From G963691885 sp963691885 (GTDB taxonomy: Bacteria; Pseudomonadota; Alphaproteobacteria; UBA8366; Aestuariispiraceae): DNA of 64,000 nt. Under the pieces are notes generated by a model that did no database searches, had not been told where the DNA came from, and worked only from the letters and a program-made list of their open reading frames with translations. The DNA lies in NCBI GenBank assembly GCA_963691885.1, contig OY829843.1:3472001-3536000 (forward strand). Direction: 5' to 3'. Positions 26,445 to 35,212 of the stretch are shown in pieces (position 1 is the first letter of the stretch; every line of letters starts with the position of its first letter). A program made the translations under genes and the position numbers.

Positions 26445-27090
26445 ACTGGCGATTTTGGCGACGGTAATTGTCTTGTGGTCTATCGTTAGATTTGGTTTCA
26501 AGAAAACCGTCCGACACGTATTTGTTGTAGTCTCTTTGATGGTCTTTCTCACTGCTGTGGTGCAATTCAGCAATGGGTCCAGGCTGTTTTTTGGCCTCGT
26601 TCTGTCAGTCGTTCTTTTTCTGGTCTGGACGGTATGCTGCATTTTTGCAGCGAGGGGGGATCGCCCGTCTGTTTCGTGGATGCCGATCCTGTCAAAGAGG
26701 TATAGAGGTCCCGCTGTCGTTCTCTCGTTTTTGTTCTTGTTTGGCTTCCTTTCTTCAATTGGTATGGGATGGACCATAATACAGTACCACGGTATTAGTG
26801 TCTCAAGCGGCCTTTATCCCGGCGAAGTCGTTATTGCGACCCGTCTAACGCCCGATCATCGGTCGGAATTGCTATCGGCGTTTGAGAATGGGGTCGGTAC
26901 AGAAGTTCAAGTCGGAGATTTTGGGGTCTTCTGGGCAACAAAAGGAAACGACCTTCGGCGGCTTACCGAGTGGGATTTTGCGGGGAGGCACCTCAGTACG
27001 CTTGAATTTCTGCCCACCTTTGTCCTTATACCAAATTCCTGGAACAGATTTTTAAGCGATGTGAATAGCAGATCCACGTCGTCGGAATAA
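26434..27090 (+). CDS. membrane protein of an unrecognised family, paralogue 3 of 3
   Basis: 218 residues. GTG start at 26434 is favoured by AAGGAG 7 bases upstream and by matching the N-terminal FLELAILA to FVEYALSV of paralogue 1; it overlaps paralogue 2 by 11 bases. Four membrane segments (near 3-18, 27-47, 53-73, 95-113) precede a C-terminal domain with SGLYPGEVVIATRLTP, VQVGDFGVFW, RRLTEWDF and LSTLEFLPTFVL. SVSSGLYPGEVVI could be read as the S-x8-G-D/E strand of S26 peptidases, with Arg in place of the catalytic Lys. Function unknown. Confidence 0.65.
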   Translation: MFLELAILATVIVLWSIVRFGFKKTVRHVFVVVSLMVFLTAVVQFSNGSRLFFGLVLSVVLFLVWTVCCIFAARGDRPSVSWMPILSKRYRGPAVVLSFLFLFGFLSSIGMGWTIIQYHGISVSSGLYPGEVVIATRLTPDHRSELLSAFENGVGTEVQVGDFGVFWATKGNDLRRLTEWDFAGRHLSTLEFLPTFVLIPNSWNRFLSDVNSRSTSSE

Positions 27091-27290
27091 TTCGGATAAA
27101 ATATCCGGGGGGTACAGTCTAAATGTCGGAATTTGGTGCCTAATAGATTGACGATGATACCAGGCGTTTTTTCATCTCAATAAGAACCCAGCCAAAGGGT
27201 GTTCGGGAGAACGGCGAGGGATCTTGGTTGATCTGTCTTGGGGCAGGGGGTATGCAAAACCTTGCAAACCCTGTGTGAATGGAGAAGAGA

Positions 27291-27977
27291 ATGTCCGACT
27301 ATGTGATTGACCAGCCCGCAACCATTGCTTTGCCGGTTGCCGGAACCGACGCCACCTTCCCGGTGCGCCGTGTCTATTGCATCGGTCGGAACTATGCGGC
27401 GCATGCGGTTGAGATGGGGCATGACCCAGACCGCGAGCCGCCCTTTTTCTTTCAGAAGAATGGCGACAATCTGGACCCGTCCGGCGAGTTCCCCTATCCG
27501 CCGCATTCATCGGATGTGCATCATGAGATGGAAATGGTCGTCGCGCTGAAAACCGGGGGGTCGAACATTCCGCTGGATCAGGCATTGAACCATGTCTTTG
27601 GCTATGCCCTGTCGCTGGATATGACCCGGCGGGATCTGCAGGGCGAAGCCAAGAAAATGGGCCGCCCCTGGGAAATCGGCAAGGCGTTTGAGCGCTCTGC
27701 CCCGGTCGGGCCGATCCATCCTGTCTCCGCTGTCGGGCATCTGGATCAGGGCCGTGTTGCGCTGACCGTCAATGGTGATCTGCGGCAGGAAGGGGACCTC
27801 AACCAGATGATCTGGAAAGTGCCGGAAATGATCTCCTACCTGTCCGAGTATTTTGTGCTGGCACCGGGCGATGTGATCATGTCAGGCACACCAGCTGGCG
27901 TCGGCCCCGTCCAGAAAGACGACGTGATGGAGGCCAGCATCGAAGGCCTCGGATCAATGACGGTAACGGTGGTTTAA
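27291..27977 (+). CDS. fumarylacetoacetate hydrolase family protein
   Basis: 228 residues from ATG 27291 (GGAGAAGAG upstream). Typical FAH core: VYCIGRNYAAHAVEMG, FFFQKNGDNLDPSG, DVHHEMEMVVALKTGG with metal-binding Glu residues in the HxEME pattern, YALSLDMTRRDLQGEAKK and the C-terminal MSGTPAGVGPV. Such enzymes hydrolyse or decarboxylate 2-oxo/4-oxo acids (acylpyruvase, oxaloacetate decarboxylase, 5-oxopent-3-ene-tricarboxylate type). It converges with the Rieske oxygenase gene 9 bases away; the pathway is not identified. Confidence 0.88.
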   Translation: MSDYVIDQPATIALPVAGTDATFPVRRVYCIGRNYAAHAVEMGHDPDREPPFFFQKNGDNLDPSGEFPYPPHSSDVHHEMEMVVALKTGGSNIPLDQALNHVFGYALSLDMTRRDLQGEAKKMGRPWEIGKAFERSAPVGPIHPVSAVGHLDQGRVALTVNGDLRQEGDLNQMIWKVPEMISYLSEYFVLAPGDVIMSGTPAGVGPVQKDDVMEASIEGLGSMTVTVV

Positions 27978-27986
27978 GCCGGGTCT

Positions 27987-29078
27987 TTAAGCCGGGATCG
28001 GACCGATTGCCTCTCTTGCCCATCTCTGAAGATGGCTGATGGAGTGTTCGGAATTGAGGCCGCCACGCGGATCAATCACCAGCGGGCCCGGTTTGTACCC
28101 TCTTGAGTTCAGGCCACGCTGTACCGATTCCACCAGGTGAATATCTTCTTCCACCGTGGTCGCACGGTCCTGCTTTGCCAGGCGACGCACCGTCTCGCTG
28201 TCATATCCGTCAACCGTGTACCAACCGCGCCATACCTCCACATGGGAGACATCGATTGGACGCCAGTGATAGGTGTTCAGGATGTTTCCGGGATAGACCT
28301 GAAACGAGAACATCGGCCAGAGGAACCAGCTGGAATACCCCTCTGCATTGGGCCGCGTCGTGTCGATTTCATAGGACATGTTTTCCAGGCTCTGGCATTC
28401 GGTCGTGTGCCGAAGGCAGTGACCCTGGGGCTGAATGTCATAAGTCTGGGGCGAGATCACCCCGGTCGAAAAGGCCGGATGGTTGATCGAGCAATGATAA
28501 CACTCACTGTAATTCTCAATCGAGACCTTCCAATTGCAGTTCTCTTGAACATCAACCCATTCCAGCGGTTTCAGCCGGTCAAGATCCGGCACCCATTCTG
28601 ACAGTTCCTGCTCTGCGCCCGGGAACCAGTCTTCCATCGGGGCTGCATTGGGGTCGAGATTGACGAAGACGAATCCGAGAAACACCTGTGTCCGGACAGA
28701 GGTCAGGCAAATATCGCTGGTCTTTAGCCCCTCAACACTGCGCAGATTGGGGCCACGCCGCAGCGCGCCTTTCAGGTCATAAGTCCAGGCATGATAGGGA
28801 CAGGTGACATAGCGGGTGGTCCCGGCGCCGCTTACCAATTGATGGGCCCTGTGCTGACAGACATTGTAGAAGGTGCGGATCTCACCATCCTGATCCATGA
28901 TGCAAAACAGGCTGTCGCCCGCGATTTCAAAGGCGATATAATCACCGGGATTGCTGACATCGCTGGCGTGACAGGCAAATTGCCATGTGTTGGAAAGCAG
29001 GCCGCGTTTCTCAATCTCGAATACTTCGGGATCGGTGTAGTACCGTGCGGCTTGAGAGCGTGTCAGAACCTCACTCAT
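27987..29078 (-). CDS. Rieske non-heme iron oxygenase, alpha subunit
   Basis: 363 residues. Rieske cluster ligands C74-x-H76 and C93-x2-H96 (CQHRAH, CPYHAWTY). The mononuclear iron site has H195 and H200 in ENYSECYHCSINHP. The type is that of choline-monooxygenase/glycine-betaine-demethylase (GbcA) and related oxygenases. It overlaps the rpiR-type regulator by 4 bases and is divergent from a dimethylglycine/sarcosine-dehydrogenase-like gene, so an N-methylated or betaine-like substrate is plausible. No reductase partner (GbcB-like) is in view. Confidence 0.85.
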   Translation of the reverse strand: MSEVLTRSQAARYYTDPEVFEIEKRGLLSNTWQFACHASDVSNPGDYIAFEIAGDSLFCIMDQDGEIRTFYNVCQHRAHQLVSGAGTTRYVTCPYHAWTYDLKGALRRGPNLRSVEGLKTSDICLTSVRTQVFLGFVFVNLDPNAAPMEDWFPGAEQELSEWVPDLDRLKPLEWVDVQENCNWKVSIENYSECYHCSINHPAFSTGVISPQTYDIQPQGHCLRHTTECQSLENMSYEIDTTRPNAEGYSSWFLWPMFSFQVYPGNILNTYHWRPIDVSHVEVWRGWYTVDGYDSETVRRLAKQDRATTVEEDIHLVESVQRGLNSRGYKPGPLVIDPRGGLNSEHSISHLQRWAREAIGPIPA

Positions 29079-29962
29079 TTTCCTTCCTCCTGATAAAGGC
29101 CAAGCTCATGACGTCGACGGTGAAACCGTTCGACCCTTTCTACAATTTCACTGTCCGCAAGCGCGATCACAAACGACAATAATGTCTCCAAAACCGCGAT
29201 TGTTGCGACAGAGGACGGGAAAAACTGCGGCGTGTCGGCGGCAACAATGAATTTGTGATCTGCAGCCCGGATAATCGGGCTCGCCGCGCTGTCAGAGATG
29301 CCGATGATCGGCACGCCCTGTTCCTTTGCGATATTGACCGCATCAATGACTTCCGTCCGAAACGGTTTGCAGGTCATCGCGATCAGGACATCCTGCTGGC
29401 CCGCCCAGGCGAGATCGTCCACTGCAGTGGACCCTGCCTTTGGGATCGCGTGGAACTGGATCATGCCGGTGGAGGCGAGATAAGTGAAGTTGCGCGCGTT
29501 CGCGTTATTAACACCGACACCCAGCGTGTAGACATTGCGGCAACCCCAGATAGCCTCTCCCGCGGCACGAAGATCGGCGACCGGAATTCCGGCAAAGGTT
29601 TCTTCAATATTGCGGATCGCGGAACCCACAATATCGGCGTAGAGACCGCCCAGGTCATCGCTTTTCCGAATGCTCTGCAACCAACGCGCCCGGTCGGGGA
29701 AAGTCGCGGTGCCTTTGCGGATGGCATCGCGGAAGGGGGCTCGGAAATCCTCATACCCTTCAAAACCGACCTGCCTGGCCATGCGCACAAAGGTGTTGGG
29801 TTTGACATTGGCCGCCTCTGCGATTTCACGCACAGTTGAAACCCCCACATCATAGGGGTTGTCCAACACGTATCGTGCGGCCTTTTGCGCCTCTGGCGTC
29901 AGGCTGTCCCAATCGCTGGAAAGCCTTTCCAGAACTTCTTTTGAAATATTTGTATCATTCAT
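29075..29962 (-). CDS. RpiR-family transcriptional regulator (HTH plus SIS)
   Basis: 295 residues. N-terminal HTH_6 domain (about 1-80: LTPEAQKAARYVLDNPYDVGVSTVREIAEAANVKPNTFVRMARQ) and C-terminal SIS sugar-isomerase-like effector domain (about 125-260: VYTLGVGVNNANA, VLIAMTCKPFRTEV). Sits between the Rieske gene and the divergent flavin dehydrogenase; the 12-bp palindrome at 29974-29985 between the divergent starts is a candidate binding site. Confidence 0.87.
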   Translation of the reverse strand: MNDTNISKEVLERLSSDWDSLTPEAQKAARYVLDNPYDVGVSTVREIAEAANVKPNTFVRMARQVGFEGYEDFRAPFRDAIRKGTATFPDRARWLQSIRKSDDLGGLYADIVGSAIRNIEETFAGIPVADLRAAGEAIWGCRNVYTLGVGVNNANARNFTYLASTGMIQFHAIPKAGSTAVDDLAWAGQQDVLIAMTCKPFRTEVIDAVNIAKEQGVPIIGISDSAASPIIRAADHKFIVAADTPQFFPSSVATIAVLETLLSFVIALADSEIVERVERFHRRRHELGLYQEEGK

Positions 29963-29973
29963 GATTGACGATG

Positions 29974-29985
29974 GTACATTTGTAC
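29974..29985. promoter_or_regulatory. candidate RpiR operator
   Basis: GTACA-TT-TGTAC, a perfect 5-bp inverted repeat in the 105-base gap between the divergent rpiR and flavin-dehydrogenase genes, 12 bases upstream of the rpiR start codon. Placement suggests autoregulation and control of the divergent gene; binding is inferred. Confidence 0.45.
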
Positions 29986-30067
29986 GATTACTGTGTCCAG
30001 CAGTTTCAGGAGCGTATCCGGTGAAATTTTCAACGCATCATCGTCTTTTGTGAAGAGGACATTCTCG

Positions 30068-32569
30068 ATGGAAAAAGATCTGCCGTCTCAGGCCCGTGTT
30101 GTCATCGTCGGGGGAGGGGTCATGGGTTGTGGCCTTGCCTATCATCTGGCCCATGAAGGCTGGACCGATGTGGTTCTTTTGGAAAAGGCAGAGCTGACCA
30201 GCGGGTCAACCTGGCATGCTGCCGGTCAGATCACCCATTCGACCTCCAGTTTTGGTCTTGGGAAATGCGTTGATTACAATATTGGCCTTTATGCTGGCGC
30301 GCTGGAAGCAGAGACCGGGCAGGCTGTGACATGGCATGGATGCGGATCGTTTCGACTGGCTTATACCGAAGATGAGATGGACTGGCTGCGTCATACATTG
30401 AGTGTGGGGCGTTCTCTTGGCTTCAATATCGAACTCGTTGGCCCGGACCGGATCGCCGCCCTGCATCCGTTTTATAACCTCGAAGGGGTGATTGGCGCGT
30501 TGCATACACCCGATGACGGCCATGTCGACCCCAGCAATGTGACGATGGCGATGGCGGCGGGTGCGCGGAAACTGGGCGTCCGGATCGTTCGGCAGTGCCG
30601 CGCAACAAACATCTCGCAAACGGAAACCGGCGAATGGCTGGTTGAGTCCGAAAAGGGCGATATCCTGTGTGAGCATGTCGTGAACGCTGGCGGCACCTAC
30701 GCACGTCAGATGGGGGAATGGTCTGGCCTTCAGCTGCCTATGACCTCAATGACCCACCATTATTTTGTGACGGATACTGTTCCGCAATTCGTCGATCTTG
30801 AGCGTGAATTGCCGGTAATTCGAGATGACCGCCTTGTTTCCGGCTATATCCGAATGGAGCAGAAGAAGGGCCTGATCGGGATCTACGAGAAAGAAAATCC
30901 GAATACCGTCTGGGAAGATCACTGCCCCTGGGAGGCAGAGAATGAATTGTTCGACGCGGATTATGACCGGGTGATGCCCTGGCTTGAGAACGCGATGGAC
31001 CGGATGCCGATCTTTGCAGAGCTTGGCATTTCGAGAGAGGTGCACGGCGCGATCTCGCACCCGCCGGACGGCAACCCGCTAGTTGGCCCGGCACCGGGCG
31101 TTCAGAACTATTGGTGTTGCTGTGGAACACAGATCGGGATCGGCTGGGGGCCGGGTCTGACCCGCGAACTGGCCCGCTGGATGGTTCATGGCGCTGCCGA
31201 TATCTCGATGCGCGAATATGATCCCCGTCGATTCGGGTCCTACGCGAACAAGGAATGGCAGGTGATCAAGGCGAAAGAAGATTATTGCCTGCGCCATGAA
31301 ATTCCGTTCCCGCATTTCAACAGGCTCGCCGGACGGCCGATCAAGCCAAGCCCGCTCTTCGAGCGTTTGAAAGCGGAAGGGGCGGTTTATGAAGAGGTCT
31401 TCGGGCATGAGCGTCCGCGCTGGTTTGCCCGCGACGGCGTTCCGCAAGAGGATCAATATTCGTTCAAACGCAATGCTGTCCATGACCTGGTTGGCGCCGA
31501 ATGCCGCGCTGTGCGGGAAAGCGTCGGGATTATGGATATCAGCGCGTTTACAAAAGTAGAGGTGAAAGGCCCGGATGCAGAGGCGCTTCTGGATCGGTTG
31601 GTCGCCAACCGCCTGCCCAAAAAAATCGGGGGGATCGGTCTGACCCATATGCTGAACCGCCGTGGCAGAATCGAGTTGGAAACAACCCTGGTTAAGCTGG
31701 CTGAGGATCGATTTTATCTTGTCTGTGCTGCCTTCTTTGAACAGCGCCTTCTGGACCATCTGGCACAGAACAAAGGCGACGCGGATGCAGAGATCATTCT
31801 GCGTTCCGACGATTGGGCAGCCCTCGCCCTGAACGGTCCGAAGTCCCGCGATGTTCTGGCCCAGTGTACAGATGCCGATTTATCCAATGCCGGTTTCCGT
31901 TGGCTGAGTGCCCGGGAAATTCCGGTTGCGGGCCATTCGATCTGGGCCATGCGTCTTTCTTATGCGGGTGAGCTTGGTTGGGAATTCCACATTCCCCGCG
32001 AGAGCACGCTTGCCGTTTACGATGCATTGAAAGCGGCTGGTGAGGCATATGGCATCACCGATTACGGCAGTTTCGCCATGAACGCGATGCGCATGGAAAA
32101 AGCCTTTAAAGGGGCGGGTGAGTTAACCAATGAAGTCACCTTGCCAGAGGCCGATGTGATGCGGTTTGCCAAACTGGACAAAGAATATCTGGGTGTTGAA
32201 CCGACCCGGGCCAGTGCGGCGGCGGCCGAGAATGGCGAAATGCCTTGGATCTGTGCGTATCTGGAGATTGAGCCGGACGGTGTTGTTGACGGGCATGGAG
32301 GGGAAGCCGTGCTGGTTGATGGAGAGGTCGTCGGATCTACAGCCTCGGTCGCCTTTGGGCATACGATCGGCAAGGTTCTGGCCTTCGCCTATATCCGTCA
32401 ATCGGCCTATGAACCAGGAAAAGAGGTTGAAGTGGTCATTGCTGGAGAGCCGAGACAGGCCCGTATCCTTGCTGATGCGGCTTATGATCCGGAAAGCTTG
32501 AAGCCAAGGGTCGACGCCGCACAGGATCTGGGGGAAGCTGATCCTGTACGGGTTCTGGAAAACTCCTGA
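30068..32569 (+). CDS. dimethylglycine/sarcosine dehydrogenase-like FAD and GcvT protein
   Basis: 833 residues from ATG 30068. The N-terminal DAO-type FAD domain starts with VVIVGGGVMGCGLAYHLA, followed by SGSTWHAAGQ, whose His is the covalent-FAD site of the dimethylglycine and sarcosine dehydrogenases. The C-terminal half (about 420-830) is a GcvT folate-binding aminomethyltransferase with AMRLSYAGELGWEFH and FAMNAMRMEKAFKGAGEL. Such enzymes oxidatively remove an N-methyl group and pass it to tetrahydrofolate. Divergent from rpiR. Followed at 49 bases by the aminotransferase. The ATG 75 bases upstream is not supported by homology. Confidence 0.86.
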   Translation: MEKDLPSQARVVIVGGGVMGCGLAYHLAHEGWTDVVLLEKAELTSGSTWHAAGQITHSTSSFGLGKCVDYNIGLYAGALEAETGQAVTWHGCGSFRLAYTEDEMDWLRHTLSVGRSLGFNIELVGPDRIAALHPFYNLEGVIGALHTPDDGHVDPSNVTMAMAAGARKLGVRIVRQCRATNISQTETGEWLVESEKGDILCEHVVNAGGTYARQMGEWSGLQLPMTSMTHHYFVTDTVPQFVDLERELPVIRDDRLVSGYIRMEQKKGLIGIYEKENPNTVWEDHCPWEAENELFDADYDRVMPWLENAMDRMPIFAELGISREVHGAISHPPDGNPLVGPAPGVQNYWCCCGTQIGIGWGPGLTRELARWMVHGAADISMREYDPRRFGSYANKEWQVIKAKEDYCLRHEIPFPHFNRLAGRPIKPSPLFERLKAEGAVYEEVFGHERPRWFARDGVPQEDQYSFKRNAVHDLVGAECRAVRESVGIMDISAFTKVEVKGPDAEALLDRLVANRLPKKIGGIGLTHMLNRRGRIELETTLVKLAEDRFYLVCAAFFEQRLLDHLAQNKGDADAEIILRSDDWAALALNGPKSRDVLAQCTDADLSNAGFRWLSAREIPVAGHSIWAMRLSYAGELGWEFHIPRESTLAVYDALKAAGEAYGITDYGSFAMNAMRMEKAFKGAGELTNEVTLPEADVMRFAKLDKEYLGVEPTRASAAAAENGEMPWICAYLEIEPDGVVDGHGGEAVLVDGEVVGSTASVAFGHTIGKVLAFAYIRQSAYEPGKEVEVVIAGEPRQARILADAAYDPESLKPRVDAAQDLGEADPVRVLENS

Positions 32570-32617
32570 CCCTGCGTTGGGTTCTGATTGCTGTCTGACA
32601 GAGGAAGGGGACGTACG

Positions 32618-33904
32618 ATGAACGTGATACTAAGCCAGGAAGAATGGCGCGCACGGGCGAGGGATGTCTTGCCCGGCGGCGGCTTTGGCAATTTTGATCC
32701 CGGCATCTTTATCCGCAATGGCAAGGGCAGCCGTGTTTGGGATCAGGATGGCAATGAATATGTCGATTTCCTGATCGGATCCGGACCGATGTTGCTGGGC
32801 CACGGCAATGAGGAAGTGGAAGAAGCCATCCTGGAACAGATCCCAAAGGGTCTGACCTTCTTTGCCAACAATGTGTCAGGTGTCGAACTGGCGGAAAAAA
32901 TCTGTGAGGCTGTTGCCTGCGCCGAACAGGTCCGCTTTCTGTCTTCGGGGGGAGAGGCGGATATGTATGCAATCCGCCTGGCACGGGCGGCGACCGGCCG
33001 CGACAAGATCATCAAGTTCGAAGGTGGGTATCACGGCATGTCGGCCGAGGCCCAGATGAGCCTGGCTCCCGATCGGGAAGTGAACTTCCCTCAGGCGATA
33101 CCGGATAGCGCCGGTATTCCGGAAGCGGTTCGGGCAGAGATGCTGATCGCACCTTTCAATGATCTGGCCTATCTCGAGAACCTGATGGCCGAATTTGGCG
33201 GTGAGGTTGCGGGCCTGATCGTAGAACCTCTGCAGCGAACCATTCCGGCCCAACCGGGGTTTCTCGCCGGGGTTCGCGAGCTGTGTGACCGCTACGGTGT
33301 TGTTCTGATCTTTGATGAAATCGTCACCGGTTTCCGTCTGGCCTATGGCGGTGCACAGGAGGCCTATGGGGTCATCCCTGACATTTGTACCTTGGGCAAA
33401 ATCATTGGTGGTGGCTTCCCGCTGGCTGCGGTTGCCGGTAGCCGTTCGGTCATGCGGCATTTCGATAAAGGGTCAGTGGATCCGGACAAATGGTTGATGA
33501 TGCTGGGCACCTTGTCCGGCAATCCGGTGGCCGCCGTGGCTGGCATGAAAACAATGGAAATTCTGCAGCGACCCGGTGCCTATGACACATTGCGCGACAG
33601 CGGTCGGCGCCTGATGGATATGCTGTCCAACGAATTGGGATCGCGGGATGTTCCCCATCGTCTGGTTGGCGACCCGACACTGTTTGATGTCATGTTCCTG
33701 GATCATGATATACGGAACTATCGCGAGGGGGTCAGGGCTGACTCAAAGCGCAATGCCCATTTCAATCAGGTGCTGCGCCAGAACCAGATCCTGAAATCGC
33801 CGGGCAAGCTGTACCCGCATATGGCACTGGTTGAGGATGATTTTGATCTGGCGGCTTTGGCCATCAACAAGGCTGCTCAAGCGGTTGCTGAGGCGATCTC
33901 CTGA
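32618..33904 (+). CDS. class III PLP aminotransferase (glutamate-1-semialdehyde aminomutase-like)
   Basis: 428 residues from ATG 32618 (GAGGAAGGGG upstream). Fold type I, class III: FLIGSGPMLLGH, SSGGEADMYAIRLARAATGR, FEGGYHGMS, FDEIVTGFRLAYGG and TLGKIIGGGFPLAAVAG with the PLP-binding Lys. The GSAM-like pattern suggests an amino-mutase or an omega-amino-acid transaminase; no heme pathway genes are nearby, so a catabolic role with the flavin dehydrogenase upstream is more likely. Confidence 0.85.
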   Translation: MNVILSQEEWRARARDVLPGGGFGNFDPGIFIRNGKGSRVWDQDGNEYVDFLIGSGPMLLGHGNEEVEEAILEQIPKGLTFFANNVSGVELAEKICEAVACAEQVRFLSSGGEADMYAIRLARAATGRDKIIKFEGGYHGMSAEAQMSLAPDREVNFPQAIPDSAGIPEAVRAEMLIAPFNDLAYLENLMAEFGGEVAGLIVEPLQRTIPAQPGFLAGVRELCDRYGVVLIFDEIVTGFRLAYGGAQEAYGVIPDICTLGKIIGGGFPLAAVAGSRSVMRHFDKGSVDPDKWLMMLGTLSGNPVAAVAGMKTMEILQRPGAYDTLRDSGRRLMDMLSNELGSRDVPHRLVGDPTLFDVMFLDHDIRNYREGVRADSKRNAHFNQVLRQNQILKSPGKLYPHMALVEDDFDLAALAINKAAQAVAEAIS

Positions 33905-33998
33905 GCCAATTGGATTGCTTTCCGACGGTACAGAACAACAATTTTAACGCGTTCATCCCCTTTCACTGGATTGGGGGTTCGGATAGACATGTAACCCT

Positions 33999-34004
33999 TA
34001 TAAT
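33999..34004 (+). promoter_or_regulatory. -10 element of the 2-hydroxyacid dehydrogenase promoter
   Basis: Perfect TATAAT 36 bases upstream of ATG 34040. A -35 element is only weak (GTTCGG, 16 bases upstream). Downstream the TGCGA-GA-TCGCA repeat (34017-34028) would form a small hairpin in the 5' untranslated region. Visual evidence only. Confidence 0.4.
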
Positions 34005-34039
34005 TACGACGCGATTGCGAGATCGCAGACGGGGGGAAC

Positions 34040-35083
34040 ATGTCCGGGGTAAAGAAAACACTCGCCTATTTTGACCAGTGGATGGATCCGGCCGGTCCGG
34101 AGTGGGTTTCGCGTCATTCGCATATTGATCTTGTCCGGATGGACCAGAACGGGCCTGAAGACGCAATATGGTCTGCGCTGGCCGGGGCCCATGGGCACCA
34201 GTGCCGCCCCAGCACCGAAACTCAGAAGAAGTATTTTCCGGGCCCGGAATTTCTGGACCGTTGTCCGAACCTTCTTGCCGTCGCCAGCGCGGGCGCCGGC
34301 TATGACATGGTGGATGTTGCCGCCTGCACAGAACGCGGCATCCTGGTTTGCAATCAGTCCGGCGCAAATGCCGAATCCGTAGCGCAGCATGCACTGGGTC
34401 TAATGTTGCTGTTGTCCAAACGCATGATCCAGGCCGATCACGCGATGCGCAGCAATGACCGCAACTGGACGCGCTGGAATTTTTGCGGGGACGAGCTAAC
34501 CGAAAAAACAGTCGGCATCATTGGTCTGGGCAATATTGGACGCAGATTGGCTGAGTTTTGTCGCACAATGTTTCGCATTCGGGTCATGGCCTATGATCCC
34601 TACCTTAGTGAGGCGGAGATCAATGCAAGGGGGGCGGAGCAATGTTCAGACCTGAACACGCTCTTCGAAGAGGCTGATTTTATCTCGATCAACTGTCCAC
34701 TAACCGCTGAGACCCGGCATTTTGTGGGTGCTGAACAATTCGGACGGATGAAAAAGACAGCCTATTTCATCAACACCGCGCGGGGCGGTATTCATGATGA
34801 GGCGGCCCTCGACGCGGCCCTAAGGGCAGATGAAATAGCAGGGGCAGGCCTGGATGTTTATGAGGTTGAACCGCCGCCCGTAGACCATCCATTGTTGAGG
34901 CATGAAAATGTCATCTCGACACCGCATAATGCGGGGATCACCCATGACTGTAATTTCAACATGGCGACTTGGTCGGCTGATCAATGGGGATTGGTTTTGG
35001 CAGGAAAACGGCCACCTAGACTGATCAATCCGGACGCATGGGACCTGTTTCAGAAGCGCTACACAGAGATGTTTGGCGACTAG
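34040..35083 (+). CDS. D-2-hydroxyacid dehydrogenase family protein
   Basis: 347 residues, larger than the paralogue at 11800-12765. The NAD motif TVGIIGLGNIGRRLAEFCR is near 155-173; catalytic regions are INCPLTAETRHFVG, FINTARGGIHDEAAL with Arg, and ISTPHNAGITH with the final His. Its substrate-domain sequence (AGAGYDMVDVAACTERGI) belongs to the phosphoglycerate-dehydrogenase-like group. It has its own TATAAT-type promoter and closes the block before the TTATATCA-marked island. Confidence 0.85.
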   Translation: MSGVKKTLAYFDQWMDPAGPEWVSRHSHIDLVRMDQNGPEDAIWSALAGAHGHQCRPSTETQKKYFPGPEFLDRCPNLLAVASAGAGYDMVDVAACTERGILVCNQSGANAESVAQHALGLMLLLSKRMIQADHAMRSNDRNWTRWNFCGDELTEKTVGIIGLGNIGRRLAEFCRTMFRIRVMAYDPYLSEAEINARGAEQCSDLNTLFEEADFISINCPLTAETRHFVGAEQFGRMKKTAYFINTARGGIHDEAALDAALRADEIAGAGLDVYEVEPPPVDHPLLRHENVISTPHNAGITHDCNFNMATWSADQWGLVLAGKRPPRLINPDAWDLFQKRYTEMFGD

Positions 35084-35131
35084 CGGGCTAGTTCCCGCTT
35101 GGAGCACAGGATTTTCTCGTCTCCCCTTGCT

Positions 35132-35160
35132 TTGACACTAATGGCATATCATTATATCAA
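35132..35160 (+). promoter_or_regulatory. promoter with TTATATCA operator, site A
   Basis: Perfect -35 TTGACA (35132-35137), 17-base spacer, -10 TATCAA (35155-35160). The octamer TTATATCA (35152-35159) overlaps the -10, preceded by another ATATCA. The overlap suits repression by the GntR/UTRA protein encoded at 53532-54332. The same octamer is found at three other promoters in the island. It drives the dehydratase-lyase-hydantoinase operon. Confidence 0.6.
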
Positions 35161-35212
35161 TTGATCGGCGTTCGGTTCTGTTCCGTGACGCTTGGGGCAA
35201 GGAAATGGATAA

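Noticed and set aside
24797..27290. Mobile element carrying the membrane-protein triplet
   Set aside because: AT-rich DNA suggests acquisition, but no transposase, integrase, terminal repeats or tRNA target are seen.
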